Source: Albidovulum sp.
GTDB taxonomy: Bacteria; Pseudomonadota; Alphaproteobacteria; Rhodobacterales; Rhodobacteraceae
Length of the DNA stretch: 64,000 nt
Reading direction: 5' to 3'
NCBI GenBank assembly: GCA_028823855.1
Contig: JAPPFL010000036.1
Location: 170,342-234,341 of the forward strand
This document shows positions 9,485 through 19,033 of the stretch, in pieces (within the stretch, counting starts at the first letter, position 1; each line of letters begins with the position of its first letter). Made by a program: the position numbers and the translations under genes. The notes beneath the pieces were generated by a model. That model was given only the letters and a program-made list of their open reading frames with translations. It was not told where the DNA came from and made no database searches.

Positions 9485-10840
9485 ATGTCCAAAAATCGTA
9501 GCCCAAAGATTGCCTTTATTGGCGCTGGCTCCACAGTCTTCATGAAAAACATTGTAGGCGATTTGCTTCAGCGCGAGGCTCTTGAGGGAGCGCGCATTGC
9601 CTTAATGGACATCAATGCGGATCGACTGAACGAGGCGAGGGCCATCGCTTGCAACCTAGTTTCAGCCTTTGGAAATGGGGCCAGCGTTTCGGCGCATATC
9701 GACCAAAGACCGGCGCTGGACGGGGCGGATTTCGTGGTCGTGGCTTTCCAGATCGGAGGATACGACCCGTGCACTATCACGGATTTCGAGATTCCCAAAA
9801 AATATGGCCTAAGGCAGACGATAGCGGATACTCTCGGCATCGGCGGAATTATGCGCGGCATTAGAACTGTGCCGCACCTATGGAAGCTCTGCGAAGACAT
9901 GTCCGCCGTTTGCCCGAATGCAATGCTGCTGCAATACGTTAACCCCATGGCAATTAACACTTGGGCGATCGCAGCAAAGTTTCCGGCAATTCGGCAAGTA
10001 GGCTTGTGCCACTCGGTGCAAGGCACCGCCCGCGAACTTGCGCAGGACCTCGGCGTTTCCACCGAACGAATTCGTTACCGTTGCGCCGGGATCAATCACA
10101 TGGCATTCTTTTTGGAGTTTGACGGACTCGACGAAAAGGGCCAGTGGCAAAGCCTTTATCCTGAATTGCACCGAGCTTGGCAGGAAGGCCGAGTCCCGAA
10201 AAAAAACAGTCACAATCCTAGATGCCCAAACAAAGTTCGGTATGAGATAATGTCTAGGCTGGGTTACTTCGTTACGGAAAGCTCCGAGCATTTCGCCGAA
10301 TACGTACCATGGTTTATCAAGCGCGACCGTCCCGACCTTATCGAAAAATTTGGCATTCCGCTCGATGAGTATCCCGTTCGATGCATGGAACAAATCGAAA
10401 AATGGAAAACGCAGCGCGAGGAATCTCTCACAATCGATCCCGAAAATTTCAAAGCCAGCCAGGAATACGCTTCCAAAATCATGAATTCAGTTTGGACGGG
10501 CACGCCGTCCGTAATCTACGGAAACGTGCCAAATAGGGGCTATATCACGTCGCTTCCAGAAAAGTGCGCAGTCGAAGTGCCTTGCATGGTCGACAGAAAC
10601 GGCATCCATCCAACATTCATTGGCGACCTGCCGCCGCAACTTACTTCGATCATGCGATCGAACATAAATGTGCAGGAACTGACTGTCGCCGCCATCCTCG
10701 AAGAGCGGCGCGAACATATTTACCACGCCGCGATGATGGATCCGCATACTGGCGCGGAACTCGACCTCGAACAGATTTGGTCGCTTGTCGACGAACTAAT
10801 CGAATCGCATGGGGATTGGCTGCCCGGCTGGGTTCGCTAA
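9485..10840 (+). CDS. melA: Alpha-galactosidase, glycoside hydrolase family 4 (MelA/AgaL-like)
   Basis: Hydrolyses alpha-galactosides such as melibiose in the cytoplasm by the NAD- and divalent-metal-dependent redox mechanism of GH4. It has 451 residues, the same length as E. coli MelA. The Rossmann motif KIAFIGAGSTVF is at residues 8-19, followed by LLQYVNPMAI near 148-156 (NPM motif). The metal-binding pair is LCHS (C175, H176) and the second cluster is GINH (N204, H205). I chose ATG 9485, 5 bases after AAGAGAA; a TTG six codons upstream also opens the frame. It shares the strand of the MelR-like regulator and lies about 940 bases from it, so it probably has its own promoter. Confidence 0.88.
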   Translation: MSKNRSPKIAFIGAGSTVFMKNIVGDLLQREALEGARIALMDINADRLNEARAIACNLVSAFGNGASVSAHIDQRPALDGADFVVVAFQIGGYDPCTITDFEIPKKYGLRQTIADTLGIGGIMRGIRTVPHLWKLCEDMSAVCPNAMLLQYVNPMAINTWAIAAKFPAIRQVGLCHSVQGTARELAQDLGVSTERIRYRCAGINHMAFFLEFDGLDEKGQWQSLYPELHRAWQEGRVPKKNSHNPRCPNKVRYEIMSRLGYFVTESSEHFAEYVPWFIKRDRPDLIEKFGIPLDEYPVRCMEQIEKWKTQREESLTIDPENFKASQEYASKIMNSVWTGTPSVIYGNVPNRGYITSLPEKCAVEVPCMVDRNGIHPTFIGDLPPQLTSIMRSNINVQELTVAAILEERREHIYHAAMMDPHTGAELDLEQIWSLVDELIESHGDWLPGWVR

Positions 10841-11157
10841 AGTTGAATTTTAGGAATTCAAAGGCTGGAATTCGGGTTCGTTTGCAATCGATTTGCGTTC
10901 TTGATTCTAAGTATTTTCAATTTAATCTAAGCGCCAAATTTTTTCGTCAATTTTTCGAACAAGCAAATTGCGGAAAATCGATTTGGAAACGCAAAGTTTA
11001 GAGAAGATTCGGTTCCGCAATTAAGTGCGCAGCTTCTTGAATTGTTTTGCAAATCGCCCATGCTGACACTAGATTTGCAGCGGATCCGCGAACGAAATCA
11101 GTGTTTCGAACTGTTACGGACGAGCGGCGCGGGTCGAGCTGAACTTGAGGCCGTCAA
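10841..11157. other. Intergenic, 317 bases
   Basis: AT-rich start (10845-10990), no recognisable gene or hairpin. GAGG at 11147-11150 is the likely ribosome site of the next gene. Confidence 0.5.
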
Positions 11158-12690
11158 TTGAAAACGATGAAAATTGCCGTCGTAGGCGGCGGCACTGCGG
11201 GATGGCTATCGGCGCTAATTTTACAGGATGCCGCGAAACGCCAGGATATTCCGCTTGCGCTGTCAGTCATTGAATCCAGCGACATTCCAACTATCGGCGT
11301 AGGCGAAGGCACGACGTCCGTGTTTCGCGGCTTGCTCGAAAAATTGGGATTCGACGAATTAGAATTTATTAGAGAAACCGGCGCCACGATCAAATATGGA
11401 ATTCGTCATCGCGACTGGCGAAAGATCGGAGTGACCTACGACGGGCCGATCGACGATCCTCACTTGATGTGCCCGAAATTCGAAAGCGTTGAATCTTCGT
11501 GGCTTAACCAGTACTGCATCGCAACCGGGCGATCCGTAACAGAACCACATTTGTTTACGTACCTCATGAAGCTGTCTCGGGCGCCGTTCTCGGGCGCAGC
11601 CCGGAGTTCGCTAAAACCGTTAAGCCCCTATCATCACGCATACCATTTCGACCAGGCCTTGGTAGGACGGTATTTAAGAAGAAAATCCGAAGGCATTGAA
11701 CATGTGGACGCGAAAGTCGCTGACGCGCGGCTGGATGGAAACTCAGGTGATATCACTGCGCTAGTCTTCGAAAGCGGCGAAGAGCGGCAAATAGATTTCG
11801 TTGTCGACAGCACTGGATTCCGGCGCGTCTTGATCGGCCGCATCATGGAAGCGAAATGGCTATCGTATTGCGATCGCCTTCCAGTAAATCGCGCTCTTAC
11901 CTTTTGGCTCCCGCACGAAACCGGGGGCGAAATTCGCCCCTTGACGATAGCATGGGCGCAAAGCTCCGGATGGATTTGGCAAATTCCTACCCAAGCGAGG
12001 CTGGGATGCGGCTACGTGTATTCCGATCATTTCAAATCGCCTGAAGAAGCGCAGCTTGAAATCGAAACCGCATTCGGGCGAAAAATTGAGCCGCGCGGCG
12101 ATATTCCGATAAATTCCGGCCGCCTGGAAAATGCCTGGATCGGGAACTGCTTGGCGGCGGGCTTGTCGCAGAGCTTTTTCGAGCCGCTTGAAGCAACATC
12201 AATACATGGCACGATCGTTCAGATGCTCTTATTCGCAAATCACCACCTTGTTTCGATTGCCAAGGGCCATGAGGGAAATCGCGATGCGTACAATCAGGCC
12301 GTTGGGCAGCAAGTCGATGATTTTTGCGACTTTATCAATATGCACTATGTGAGCGAGCGGAGAGACTCGGCATTTTGGCGACACGTGGAACAAGACTGCC
12401 TTGGCGAAGCTACAAAGCGCCGCTTGCGCCAATGGTCGCGTCGGCTGCCTACGCGAACGGACTTTTTGGAGATGCCGTGGCAATACCCGCATATAGGGAC
12501 AGAACTGTACTATCCCGTTCTGGACGGTCTCGGATTGTTGGACAAGCGCGTAGCGACGGCCGAACTTGCCCAAAATCCTAAATTGCGCGCATTTGCGAGA
12601 AAGGCGGCGGACAAACTCAAGCGCGAATTCTGGCGCGCCTCTTCCAGGGCGCTTGGCCACAGGAAATTCTTGGAATCGCTACAGGCTTAG
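11158..12690 (+). CDS. Flavin-dependent tryptophan-halogenase-family protein
   Basis: Family members use FADH2, oxygen and halide to halogenate an electron-rich ring. 510 residues. The FAD motif GGGTAGWL is at residues 10-17. The lysine that reacts with hypohalous acid is present as K79 in ATIKYGIRHRDW. The halogenase signature WxWxIP is intact as WIWQIP (272-277). The acidic active-site motif is FEPLEATSIH with E345. These positions agree almost exactly with PrnA numbering (K79, W272, E346), so all known catalytic marks are kept. Start: TTG 11158, 7 bases after GAGG; ATG 11167 is the alternative. No flavin reductase or biosynthetic cluster is next to it, so the substrate is unknown. Confidence 0.87.
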   Translation: MKTMKIAVVGGGTAGWLSALILQDAAKRQDIPLALSVIESSDIPTIGVGEGTTSVFRGLLEKLGFDELEFIRETGATIKYGIRHRDWRKIGVTYDGPIDDPHLMCPKFESVESSWLNQYCIATGRSVTEPHLFTYLMKLSRAPFSGAARSSLKPLSPYHHAYHFDQALVGRYLRRKSEGIEHVDAKVADARLDGNSGDITALVFESGEERQIDFVVDSTGFRRVLIGRIMEAKWLSYCDRLPVNRALTFWLPHETGGEIRPLTIAWAQSSGWIWQIPTQARLGCGYVYSDHFKSPEEAQLEIETAFGRKIEPRGDIPINSGRLENAWIGNCLAAGLSQSFFEPLEATSIHGTIVQMLLFANHHLVSIAKGHEGNRDAYNQAVGQQVDDFCDFINMHYVSERRDSAFWRHVEQDCLGEATKRRLRQWSRRLPTRTDFLEMPWQYPHIGTELYYPVLDGLGLLDKRVATAELAQNPKLRAFARKAADKLKREFWRASSRALGHRKFLESLQA

Positions 12691-13421
12691 GATTTTCGAT
12701 AGTTTCGAAAAGCGGGAACTCTCCTGCAACTGAATTCAAATTTGCCCGGACTGCCGGATGCTGCGCATTGGCTTGACGCGCGCATGGGCACTAGGCTTGT
12801 TTGAAAACTTTGAATAGAACAATTGCCTGTTCCGCGACGGCAGACTTGCGCGGGACTAGGTTCAGCTTTTTTTCTCTTTGTTACAATGCAAGAGTCCTAT
12901 ACGGCACCGGGCGAACCGAATGCTCCAACCATGGTGGCCGCCCTTCGCTTTTCGCCGACACGTCGAATGCACGGGACCATTTTGCAATCCATAGCGCGTG
13001 CCGGTCGACACAAGTAATCCTTGCGTACGACGAGTCGTGCGATGACAAAACCCGGTCTTCATCCCCGGAATCCGCGTTGTCCGCATCCTTTAGGCACTCG
13101 CGGCATGGATTCCTTTGACGGCGATGAATCGACACAAATAGATTGCCGAAGCAACTTCAGCGGCTCCCTCTAGAAGGGAATCATCAACTACCAATGCTTG
13201 CAACAGCGTCGATGCGGCATTTTCGCTGGAGCCACTGGCCCGAACCGATTTCTGGTACTTGTTCAGATGCACCGGCGCCGCGACCGCTTGATTCGCATAT
13301 CCCAGGTTTGTATTGAAACTCTTTTGAATCACTTGGATTTGAGCCCGTCCTTGGGGAGAAGGCGAACCTAGCCAAGTTGAGCAGAAATGGCCGGGCGCAA
13401 AACTATGGAGGACAGTTGCCA
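12691..13421. other. Intergenic, 731 bases
   Basis: A minus-strand frame at 13090-13422 (110 codons) is open but matches nothing I recognise and would run into the start of the PhyH gene. Other frames are short. The final bases carry GGAGG at 13407-13411, the ribosome site of the next gene. Confidence 0.45.
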
Positions 13422-14255
13422 ATGCCCGGCTGCACGGAAATGGACCGCTATTTGTTCGACCTCAACGGCTTCCTGGTTTTGAAGAATGTCTTGTCGGACG
13501 ATGAAGTTGCCGCCTGCAACACGGTACTTGATGAACTTCAAGACACGGGTCCAGGCGAATGGCGAGGATATGTTCACGGCCACAATTTTACCGGCTCGCA
13601 CGAGGGACTAAATCTTCAGCAAATCTATGAGGCAGGCGAACCATTCGAGAAACTGATCGATCATCCTTCATGGATCGACAAAGTGCTCCACTTTTTGGGA
13701 ACCGACCAAAACAATTTCGATGGCCTGCACGGCCCCTGTTTCATTGACGAGAACTTCGCTTCCATAAGAGGACCCGGACAGGCAATTGGCTTGCATTCCG
13801 GCGGCCAGGAACGAGTAACGCGGTGTCAATTCAGATACCACGACGGTCGATTCCATTGCGGCCAAATCAATTTATTGATGGCATTCAATGACATTGGCGA
13901 AGGCGACGGAGCCACCATGGTCATTCCCGGCAGCCATAAGTCGAATGTACTGCATCCGGAATTTGATGCCGCGGCAATGGCAACGGTCGCGACATCGGTT
14001 GACGGCGTAACGGGCGCCGTTGAAGTATTTCTCGAGGCTGGCGATGCGATTCTGTTCGTCGATGCCATCATGCACGGCTCCGCCGCACGCCGCAATCCGG
14101 GACAGCGGCGAATCGCGGTTTACAGGTATGGGCCGTCATGGGGATTTTTCCGGCACAATTACCGGCCCAGCGATGAATTGCTGAGTCGGTTGTCGCCTGC
14201 GCAACGCCAAATTGTCATGCCGCATAAGCGTCCGCAGGTTCCGCCCGACCGCTGA
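13422..14255 (+). CDS. Phytanoyl-CoA dioxygenase (PhyH) family protein with HxG iron site
   Basis: Member of the Fe(II)/2-oxoglutarate PhyH family, 277 residues. Family marks include FDLNGFLVLKNVLSDDEV (12-29), GDGATMVIPGSHKSN (161-175), distal histidine H218 in IMHGSA and arginine R230 for 2-oxoglutarate. The proximal motif is LHSGG: H125 is followed at +2 by G127 instead of the acidic ligand of the usual HxD. That pattern occurs in iron halogenases, but also, as far as I recall, in a large bacterial PhyH subgroup of unknown activity. I chose ATG 13422, 10 bases after GGAGG. It lies 731 bases downstream of the halogenase-family gene on the same strand. Substrate unknown. Confidence 0.8.
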   Translation: MPGCTEMDRYLFDLNGFLVLKNVLSDDEVAACNTVLDELQDTGPGEWRGYVHGHNFTGSHEGLNLQQIYEAGEPFEKLIDHPSWIDKVLHFLGTDQNNFDGLHGPCFIDENFASIRGPGQAIGLHSGGQERVTRCQFRYHDGRFHCGQINLLMAFNDIGEGDGATMVIPGSHKSNVLHPEFDAAAMATVATSVDGVTGAVEVFLEAGDAILFVDAIMHGSAARRNPGQRRIAVYRYGPSWGFFRHNYRPSDELLSRLSPAQRQIVMPHKRPQVPPDR

Positions 14256-14402
14256 CGACAATTTTTAGAGACTCGACTCCGGCACTCGATACGGTTGTCG
14301 ACAAAGGAACGGTACGCGCCACCCACGATTAGCGATCTTGCGGCACGGTAGTCCCTGTCGAAGCTTTCGGCATGAAAAACGGAAACATCCCGTTTTTCGA
14401 CT

Positions 14403-15161
14403 TTAGCTTTGGACCGCCTCTGCAAGTTTACGGCTCGTCGTGATGTAGTTTACTTGCAAGTCGGTTTCGGAAACGCGCCATGACCAGCGAAAGAGATCAA
14501 AAACAAATCCTTTTCTGTCGATTGGATCCAGCCCCGCCTGGCGCATGAAAGCGTAGAGTTCGTCGGGCTTTAGAAAACGATTCCAATCATGGGAGCCTTT
14601 CGGCAGCCACCCAAGTGCGTATTCCGCACCGACAATGGCCAAAGCGAAACATTTCGTTGTCCTATTCAGCGTGGAGCAAATCATCGCGCCTCCCGGTTTC
14701 AGGAGATCGCCGCAAATTTTGAGAAAAGCCAGAGGGTCGGACACATGCTCGATTACTTCCAGACTCAAGACCGCGTCGAATTTTTGGCTTTCATTCAGGA
14801 GGTTTTCCACTGAATCGTTGCGATAGTCGATATCGAGACTCATTTGTTTCGCGTGTCGTCTGGCAATTTGGATGTTCGTCGCAGCAGCATCGATGCCGAC
14901 TACAGAAGCTCCCAGCCGCGTCATCGGTTCTGAGACAAGCCCCCCGCCGCAGCCAATATCCGCAATTCGGAGACCTTGGAAAGGGCGGTAAGCGTTGGAA
15001 TCCCTATCGAAATCAATTTCAAGCTGCGAGCGGATGTAGTCAAGCCTTACCGGGTTCAATTCGTGTAGGGGTTTGAACTTGCCATTGGGATCCCACCACT
15101 CCTCGGCCATGGCTTCGAATTTAGCGATTTCGCCGCTGTCCGCGGTTTCGGCTGCCGGCAT
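14403..15161 (-). CDS. ubiG: Ubiquinone biosynthesis O-methyltransferase
   Basis: Performs both O-methylations of ubiquinone synthesis with SAM. About 252 residues from the ATG at 15161, the normal UbiG length. It shows EIAKFEAMAEEWWDPNGKFK followed by PLHELNPVRLDYI, characteristic of UbiG; SAM motif I is IADIGCGGGLVSEPM, and LEVIEHVSDPLAFL follows. The tail FVFDLFRWSWRVSETDLQVN fits the family. The frame opens 27 codons earlier (15242), but that would overlap the divergent gene. The divergent proline iminopeptidase gene starts 34 bases away. Confidence 0.92.
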   Translation of the reverse strand: MPAAETADSGEIAKFEAMAEEWWDPNGKFKPLHELNPVRLDYIRSQLEIDFDRDSNAYRPFQGLRIADIGCGGGLVSEPMTRLGASVVGIDAAATNIQIARRHAKQMSLDIDYRNDSVENLLNESQKFDAVLSLEVIEHVSDPLAFLKICGDLLKPGGAMICSTLNRTTKCFALAIVGAEYALGWLPKGSHDWNRFLKPDELYAFMRQAGLDPIDRKGFVFDLFRWSWRVSETDLQVNYITTSRKLAEAVQS

Positions 15162-15195
15162 TGCGTTTGCCCGATCGATATGGCTTAAAGCGCTA

Positions 15196-16209
15196 ATGGA
15201 AAATTCGACATCGGCTCTAAACGTGAATTCGCCCGAACGCAAATTCCGAGCGGGTGTCGAGCCCTACCGCGATTGCGAACCATTCGACCTTAGGATTATC
15301 GAGGTCGGCGACGGGCATTCGCTCTATCTTGAACAGTGCGGTTCGCCAATCGGCGCGCCGGTTCTCGTCTTGCACGGAGGTCCGGGCGGCGGATGCAATT
15401 CCGCCATGCGATATTTTTTCGACCCTGCCGCGTATAGAGCGATCCTGTTTGATCAAAGAGGATGCGGTCGTTCAAGGCCCAACGCATCGGTTGCAGCCAA
15501 TACGACGCAGCATTTACTTGGCGATATCGAAAAAATCCGAAACGAACTCGGCATCGACCGCTGGATTTTGTTCGGCGGATCTTGGGGGGCATCGCTAGCA
15601 CTGCTTTACGCGCAGATGCATCCCGAACGAGTGGCGGGAATGGTGCTTCGCGGCGTTTTTCTCATGTCTTCCAGCGAGCTTTGCTGGTTTTATAGGGGCG
15701 GAGCCGCAAAATTTTGGCCTAGCGAATGGGAACAATTCGTCGAGCCGATTCCGGAAAAAGAACGCGGGGACTTGATAAAGGCATACCATCGGCGGCTGTT
15801 TTGCGGAGACGTAATTGAAGAAATTGCGTTTGCTAAACGCTGGTTCCGGTGGGAAAGCGCGCTCGCAACTCTTGACGATATTGGCGGGCGCGACGTGCCC
15901 TCGACCTACGCGCGAGCGTTTGCGCGGCTGGAGTGCCACTACTTCTCTAACGACGGGTTTTTGGATTATGATGGTCAGATTTTGGATGGCGCGAGTTTGC
16001 TCGGCGACATACCCGGCGTCATCATACAAGGGAGATACGACATGATCTGCCCTCCGGCGGGGGCCTTTGAATTGTCACGGAGATGGCGAGGAAGTAAGCT
16101 AAAGATCGTTCCAGCCGCCGGCCATGCTCTTTCCGAAAAGAACATTCAGAACGAATTATTGCAGGTCATGGATGAGATGAAGAACGATCTCCAGTCGATG
16201 GGGCTCTAA
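15196..16209 (+). CDS. pip: Proline iminopeptidase (alpha/beta hydrolase, S33)
   Basis: Removes N-terminal proline from peptides in the cytoplasm. 337 residues, normal for the family. Oxyanion segment VLHGGPGGGCN near 52-62; nucleophile elbow FGGSWGASLALLYA with the catalytic serine in GGSWG; acid in GRYDMICP; catalytic histidine in AAGHALSE near the end. The start is not certain: ATG 15196 has no clear ribosome site, and the frame extends to 15073, but anything earlier overlaps divergent ubiG. Confidence 0.88.
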   Translation: MENSTSALNVNSPERKFRAGVEPYRDCEPFDLRIIEVGDGHSLYLEQCGSPIGAPVLVLHGGPGGGCNSAMRYFFDPAAYRAILFDQRGCGRSRPNASVAANTTQHLLGDIEKIRNELGIDRWILFGGSWGASLALLYAQMHPERVAGMVLRGVFLMSSSELCWFYRGGAAKFWPSEWEQFVEPIPEKERGDLIKAYHRRLFCGDVIEEIAFAKRWFRWESALATLDDIGGRDVPSTYARAFARLECHYFSNDGFLDYDGQILDGASLLGDIPGVIIQGRYDMICPPAGAFELSRRWRGSKLKIVPAAGHALSEKNIQNELLQVMDEMKNDLQSMGL

Positions 16210-16991
16210 ACCGAAAGCATGTGTATCCGATGCGGGTCAGGGAATGGCGCGCCGCCTTTAAACGGACAACCGCGCTGCATTTTCCCGAATACATCCAATA
16301 CCGGCATTAATTTCGAAGGATTGCTCAAAATTTTCCGAAATTTTGCCCGTAAACTGCAAGATACGCAAAATCATATAGAGCGTTAGGCTACCGTTAAATG
16401 CTAAGCGACATCGATTTGACCGGCTTGCTTGAACGCCTCGAAGATGCGCGAACGACAGGAATTCCCTGGCGTTCGCAAAATTGGCGGCGCTCTGCATCAA
16501 TGCGATTAGCTCGAATTTTCAGTACGAGGATTCCAATTTTCCTTTCTTCCGGGCATTGTAAAAAATTGGGCCGCGGCGGGCCCCTTTTTCCGTCGTCCGC
16601 CCCTTTTAGCGGCGGCAAATGGGTTGCAAGTCGTAGTGCTAGGCGAAATCAAAAACTGAATTTGAAGACAACGAAAATCTCATTCGCTCTGCAATTCGGC
16701 GCCTTGGCCGTTCCATAATCCCCGATTACCGGTATCGAACGGTCCACGCCGGCATGTTTGGCAGCCGCATGCCAATTTGCCGCCTGAAATGGTGGTTGGG
16801 CTGTTTGCTCAAAGACGCCTATGAGACAACTCCGCGAGCCCGGTCTAGGCCGTACAAGTTTTGCCGGCGTCGCTTGCGGCTATTTCAAACATGAAGCTAA
16901 TCGTACTCTAGCCTAGAATAAATGGCGTTTTCGAAGAAGATCCAATAGAACTATTGGAACGAAACCGAAATTTCGTTCGGAAACGCTTCAA
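16210..16991. other. Intergenic, 782 bases
   Basis: Short overlapping frames on both strands (for example 16398-16718 plus, 16394-16618 minus) match nothing I recognise. No RNA gene seen. Possibly an eroded gene. Confidence 0.45.
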
Positions 16992-19028
16992 ATGACTGGT
17001 TCAAAAATTTGCATGGCTGCTGCCTTGCTGGCTATGCTCTTCGGCGCGCTGCCAAATTCGCTTCATGCATTAACGGCGGATACGTTGAAATCAGTCGTTT
17101 CGGTTTTGCCTGTCTGGCCTGGTCGTCCCCAAGGCGGAACGATTGCATCTTCAAGAGCTGCGCCGGAAGGAAGCGGCGTTGTTTTGGAACTAGGACTCAT
17201 TGCGACGGCTTGGCACGTTGTCCAGCCCGCCGAACGAATTGACGTTCGCCTTGACGACGGACGCGTCCTACCGGCTCGATTATTGGCGAAAGATATCGCG
17301 AGCGACATCGCCTTGCTTGGCGTCGGCGCAGAACTTACTCCGTTTGAAATATCACACGAGCCGCGACTTGCGCAGCCAGTCTGCGCCATTGGCAACGCGT
17401 ACGGTTTAGGCCTATCGGTTACGTGCGGCGTGATTTCGGCGCTGAACGTATCCAATGCGGGCTTCAACGCCGTTGAAGACTTCGTGCAAACGGACGCTGC
17501 GGCGAATCCGGGCGTGTCGGGAGGTGCTTTAGTGGACGCGGAAGGTCGCCTTATAGGAATGATGTCGGCAATATACGCCTCGGAAAGCGATACAAATGCC
17601 GGCGTTAACTTTGCCGTTTCCACCGAGTTACTTTTGCGAGTCGCAAATGCGCTTGCGGCTGAAGGCGAAGTCCGCTTCCCTTCGCCCGGCTGGCGGCTGC
17701 AACAGGCCGAGCGCAGCCAACTCGCCACGCTAGCCGCTCCGGTAGTCGGCGACGTGAGAGAAAGCGGGCCGGCGGCTGCCGCGGGCATACTTCGCGGCGA
17801 CAGGATACTGGAAATCGGTTCGCGCCGGATAAAGACACCTCGCGATGCAATCGCCGCGCTAGCCATCATTCCCGATATTAGCGAGCCGCTTGAAGTAATC
17901 TTGCGGCGCGACGGTCGAAACCAAATCGCGACGCTCAATTTCGATGCGGCGCCCGACGAGCCCGATCGACCGGCAGCTTTCAGAGATTGCCCTCATCCAT
18001 CTCCGGTTTGCCGAGTCCGGCAAGCGGTTTTCCCGATCTCGAGCTATGACCCAATCGCAAGCGCGACGCGAATCGGCCCGGAGCTTTTGGTAACGAACCG
18101 GCACGTCGTGGCGAACCGAACTGACGCGATTGTCTATACGCCCGATGGACCAAGGGATGGCAATGTTATCCCGTCGGCATACGTCGGAGACTTGGTTTTG
18201 CTCCAGGTACAGGGTCTTCCCGGAAACGGGTTCATTCCGGATCTGGAAGGCGAATCGACAAGCGATGGAGAATTCTATGCGGTCGGCGCCGACATATCTC
18301 GACAGGAAGTGCGCGTTTTTGACCCCGGCGGCGTCATTGCCATGCCCGCCGAAAACGCGAGCCTGGGACGGCTCCACGTTCGATCGCATATGCAGCCCGG
18401 CGTCAGCGGGGGAGCTCTCGTGGACGAACGGGGCGATCTCGCGGGGATTGCCGTAGGCGGCGGGGACGGGCGATTCGAGGCGATTCCTTTAGAAAGTGTT
18501 CGCGCCCTTTTGGCAATGCGCTCGGATCCGACGGCCGCAGACGTTACGCGCCGGCTTGGCGCGGCATTGTCGGTCTGCGCGTCGAAGTTGGATGCAATTG
18601 AATCGCCCGCTCAGGACGAAACGGAATATGAGGCGCTGGTTCAAGCGTGCGGCGCGGCGATGAACCACGGCCAGTTGCTTGAAGCGGGACGCATCCTGGC
18701 GCGCGCTGGAGATTTCGACGGCGCCATATCTCTCCACGGGCAAGCTGCAGAACTGGTTCCTAATTCAATTAACGCGCGGATCTCTCTATTGGTGTCGCTA
18801 CAGCTTGCCGGACGATTCGAAGAAATGACTGGGCACGCGCGCTGGCTGATGTCATTGGCTCCCGATGACACGCAGGCTTTGCGGTTTGCGATACAGTCCG
18901 GCGTTTGGGGAAACTCGCCGGAACTTGCAGAGGAAGGCTATAGAGCTCTGGTTAAGGCTGATCCGCAGCAAGCGATGGCCGCCCGACGGTTTATCGACAA
19001 TGCGCCGCCCGCTCCGCCGCTTCGCTAA
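16992..19028 (+). CDS. Exported protease with two trypsin-like domains, a PDZ-like segment and a helical repeat tail
   Basis: 678 residues with a signal peptide (about 1-26, ending NSLHA). The first DegP-like domain has H75 (TAWHVV), D105 (ASDIALL) and S176 (GVSGGAL). Residues about 245-315 resemble a PDZ domain (GDVRESGPAAAAGILRGDRI). A second protease domain follows with its own triad: H371 (TNRHVV), D400 (VGDLVLL), S472 (GVSGGAL). Residues about 565-665 form TPR-like helices (AGDFDGAISLHGQAAELVPN). Both triads look intact. The usual HtrA protease has one catalytic domain. The gene converges on a subtilase gene with a 5-base gap. Likely periplasmic; substrate unknown. Confidence 0.82.
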   Translation: MTGSKICMAAALLAMLFGALPNSLHALTADTLKSVVSVLPVWPGRPQGGTIASSRAAPEGSGVVLELGLIATAWHVVQPAERIDVRLDDGRVLPARLLAKDIASDIALLGVGAELTPFEISHEPRLAQPVCAIGNAYGLGLSVTCGVISALNVSNAGFNAVEDFVQTDAAANPGVSGGALVDAEGRLIGMMSAIYASESDTNAGVNFAVSTELLLRVANALAAEGEVRFPSPGWRLQQAERSQLATLAAPVVGDVRESGPAAAAGILRGDRILEIGSRRIKTPRDAIAALAIIPDISEPLEVILRRDGRNQIATLNFDAAPDEPDRPAAFRDCPHPSPVCRVRQAVFPISSYDPIASATRIGPELLVTNRHVVANRTDAIVYTPDGPRDGNVIPSAYVGDLVLLQVQGLPGNGFIPDLEGESTSDGEFYAVGADISRQEVRVFDPGGVIAMPAENASLGRLHVRSHMQPGVSGGALVDERGDLAGIAVGGGDGRFEAIPLESVRALLAMRSDPTAADVTRRLGAALSVCASKLDAIESPAQDETEYEALVQACGAAMNHGQLLEAGRILARAGDFDGAISLHGQAAELVPNSINARISLLVSLQLAGRFEEMTGHARWLMSLAPDDTQALRFAIQSGVWGNSPELAEEGYRALVKADPQQAMAARRFIDNAPPAPPLR

Positions 19029-19033
19029 GCCGG

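Noticed and set aside
13090-13422. 110-codon minus-strand frame upstream of the PhyH gene
   Set aside because: Looks somewhat protein-like, but I know no relative and it would cover the ribosome site and start of the next gene.
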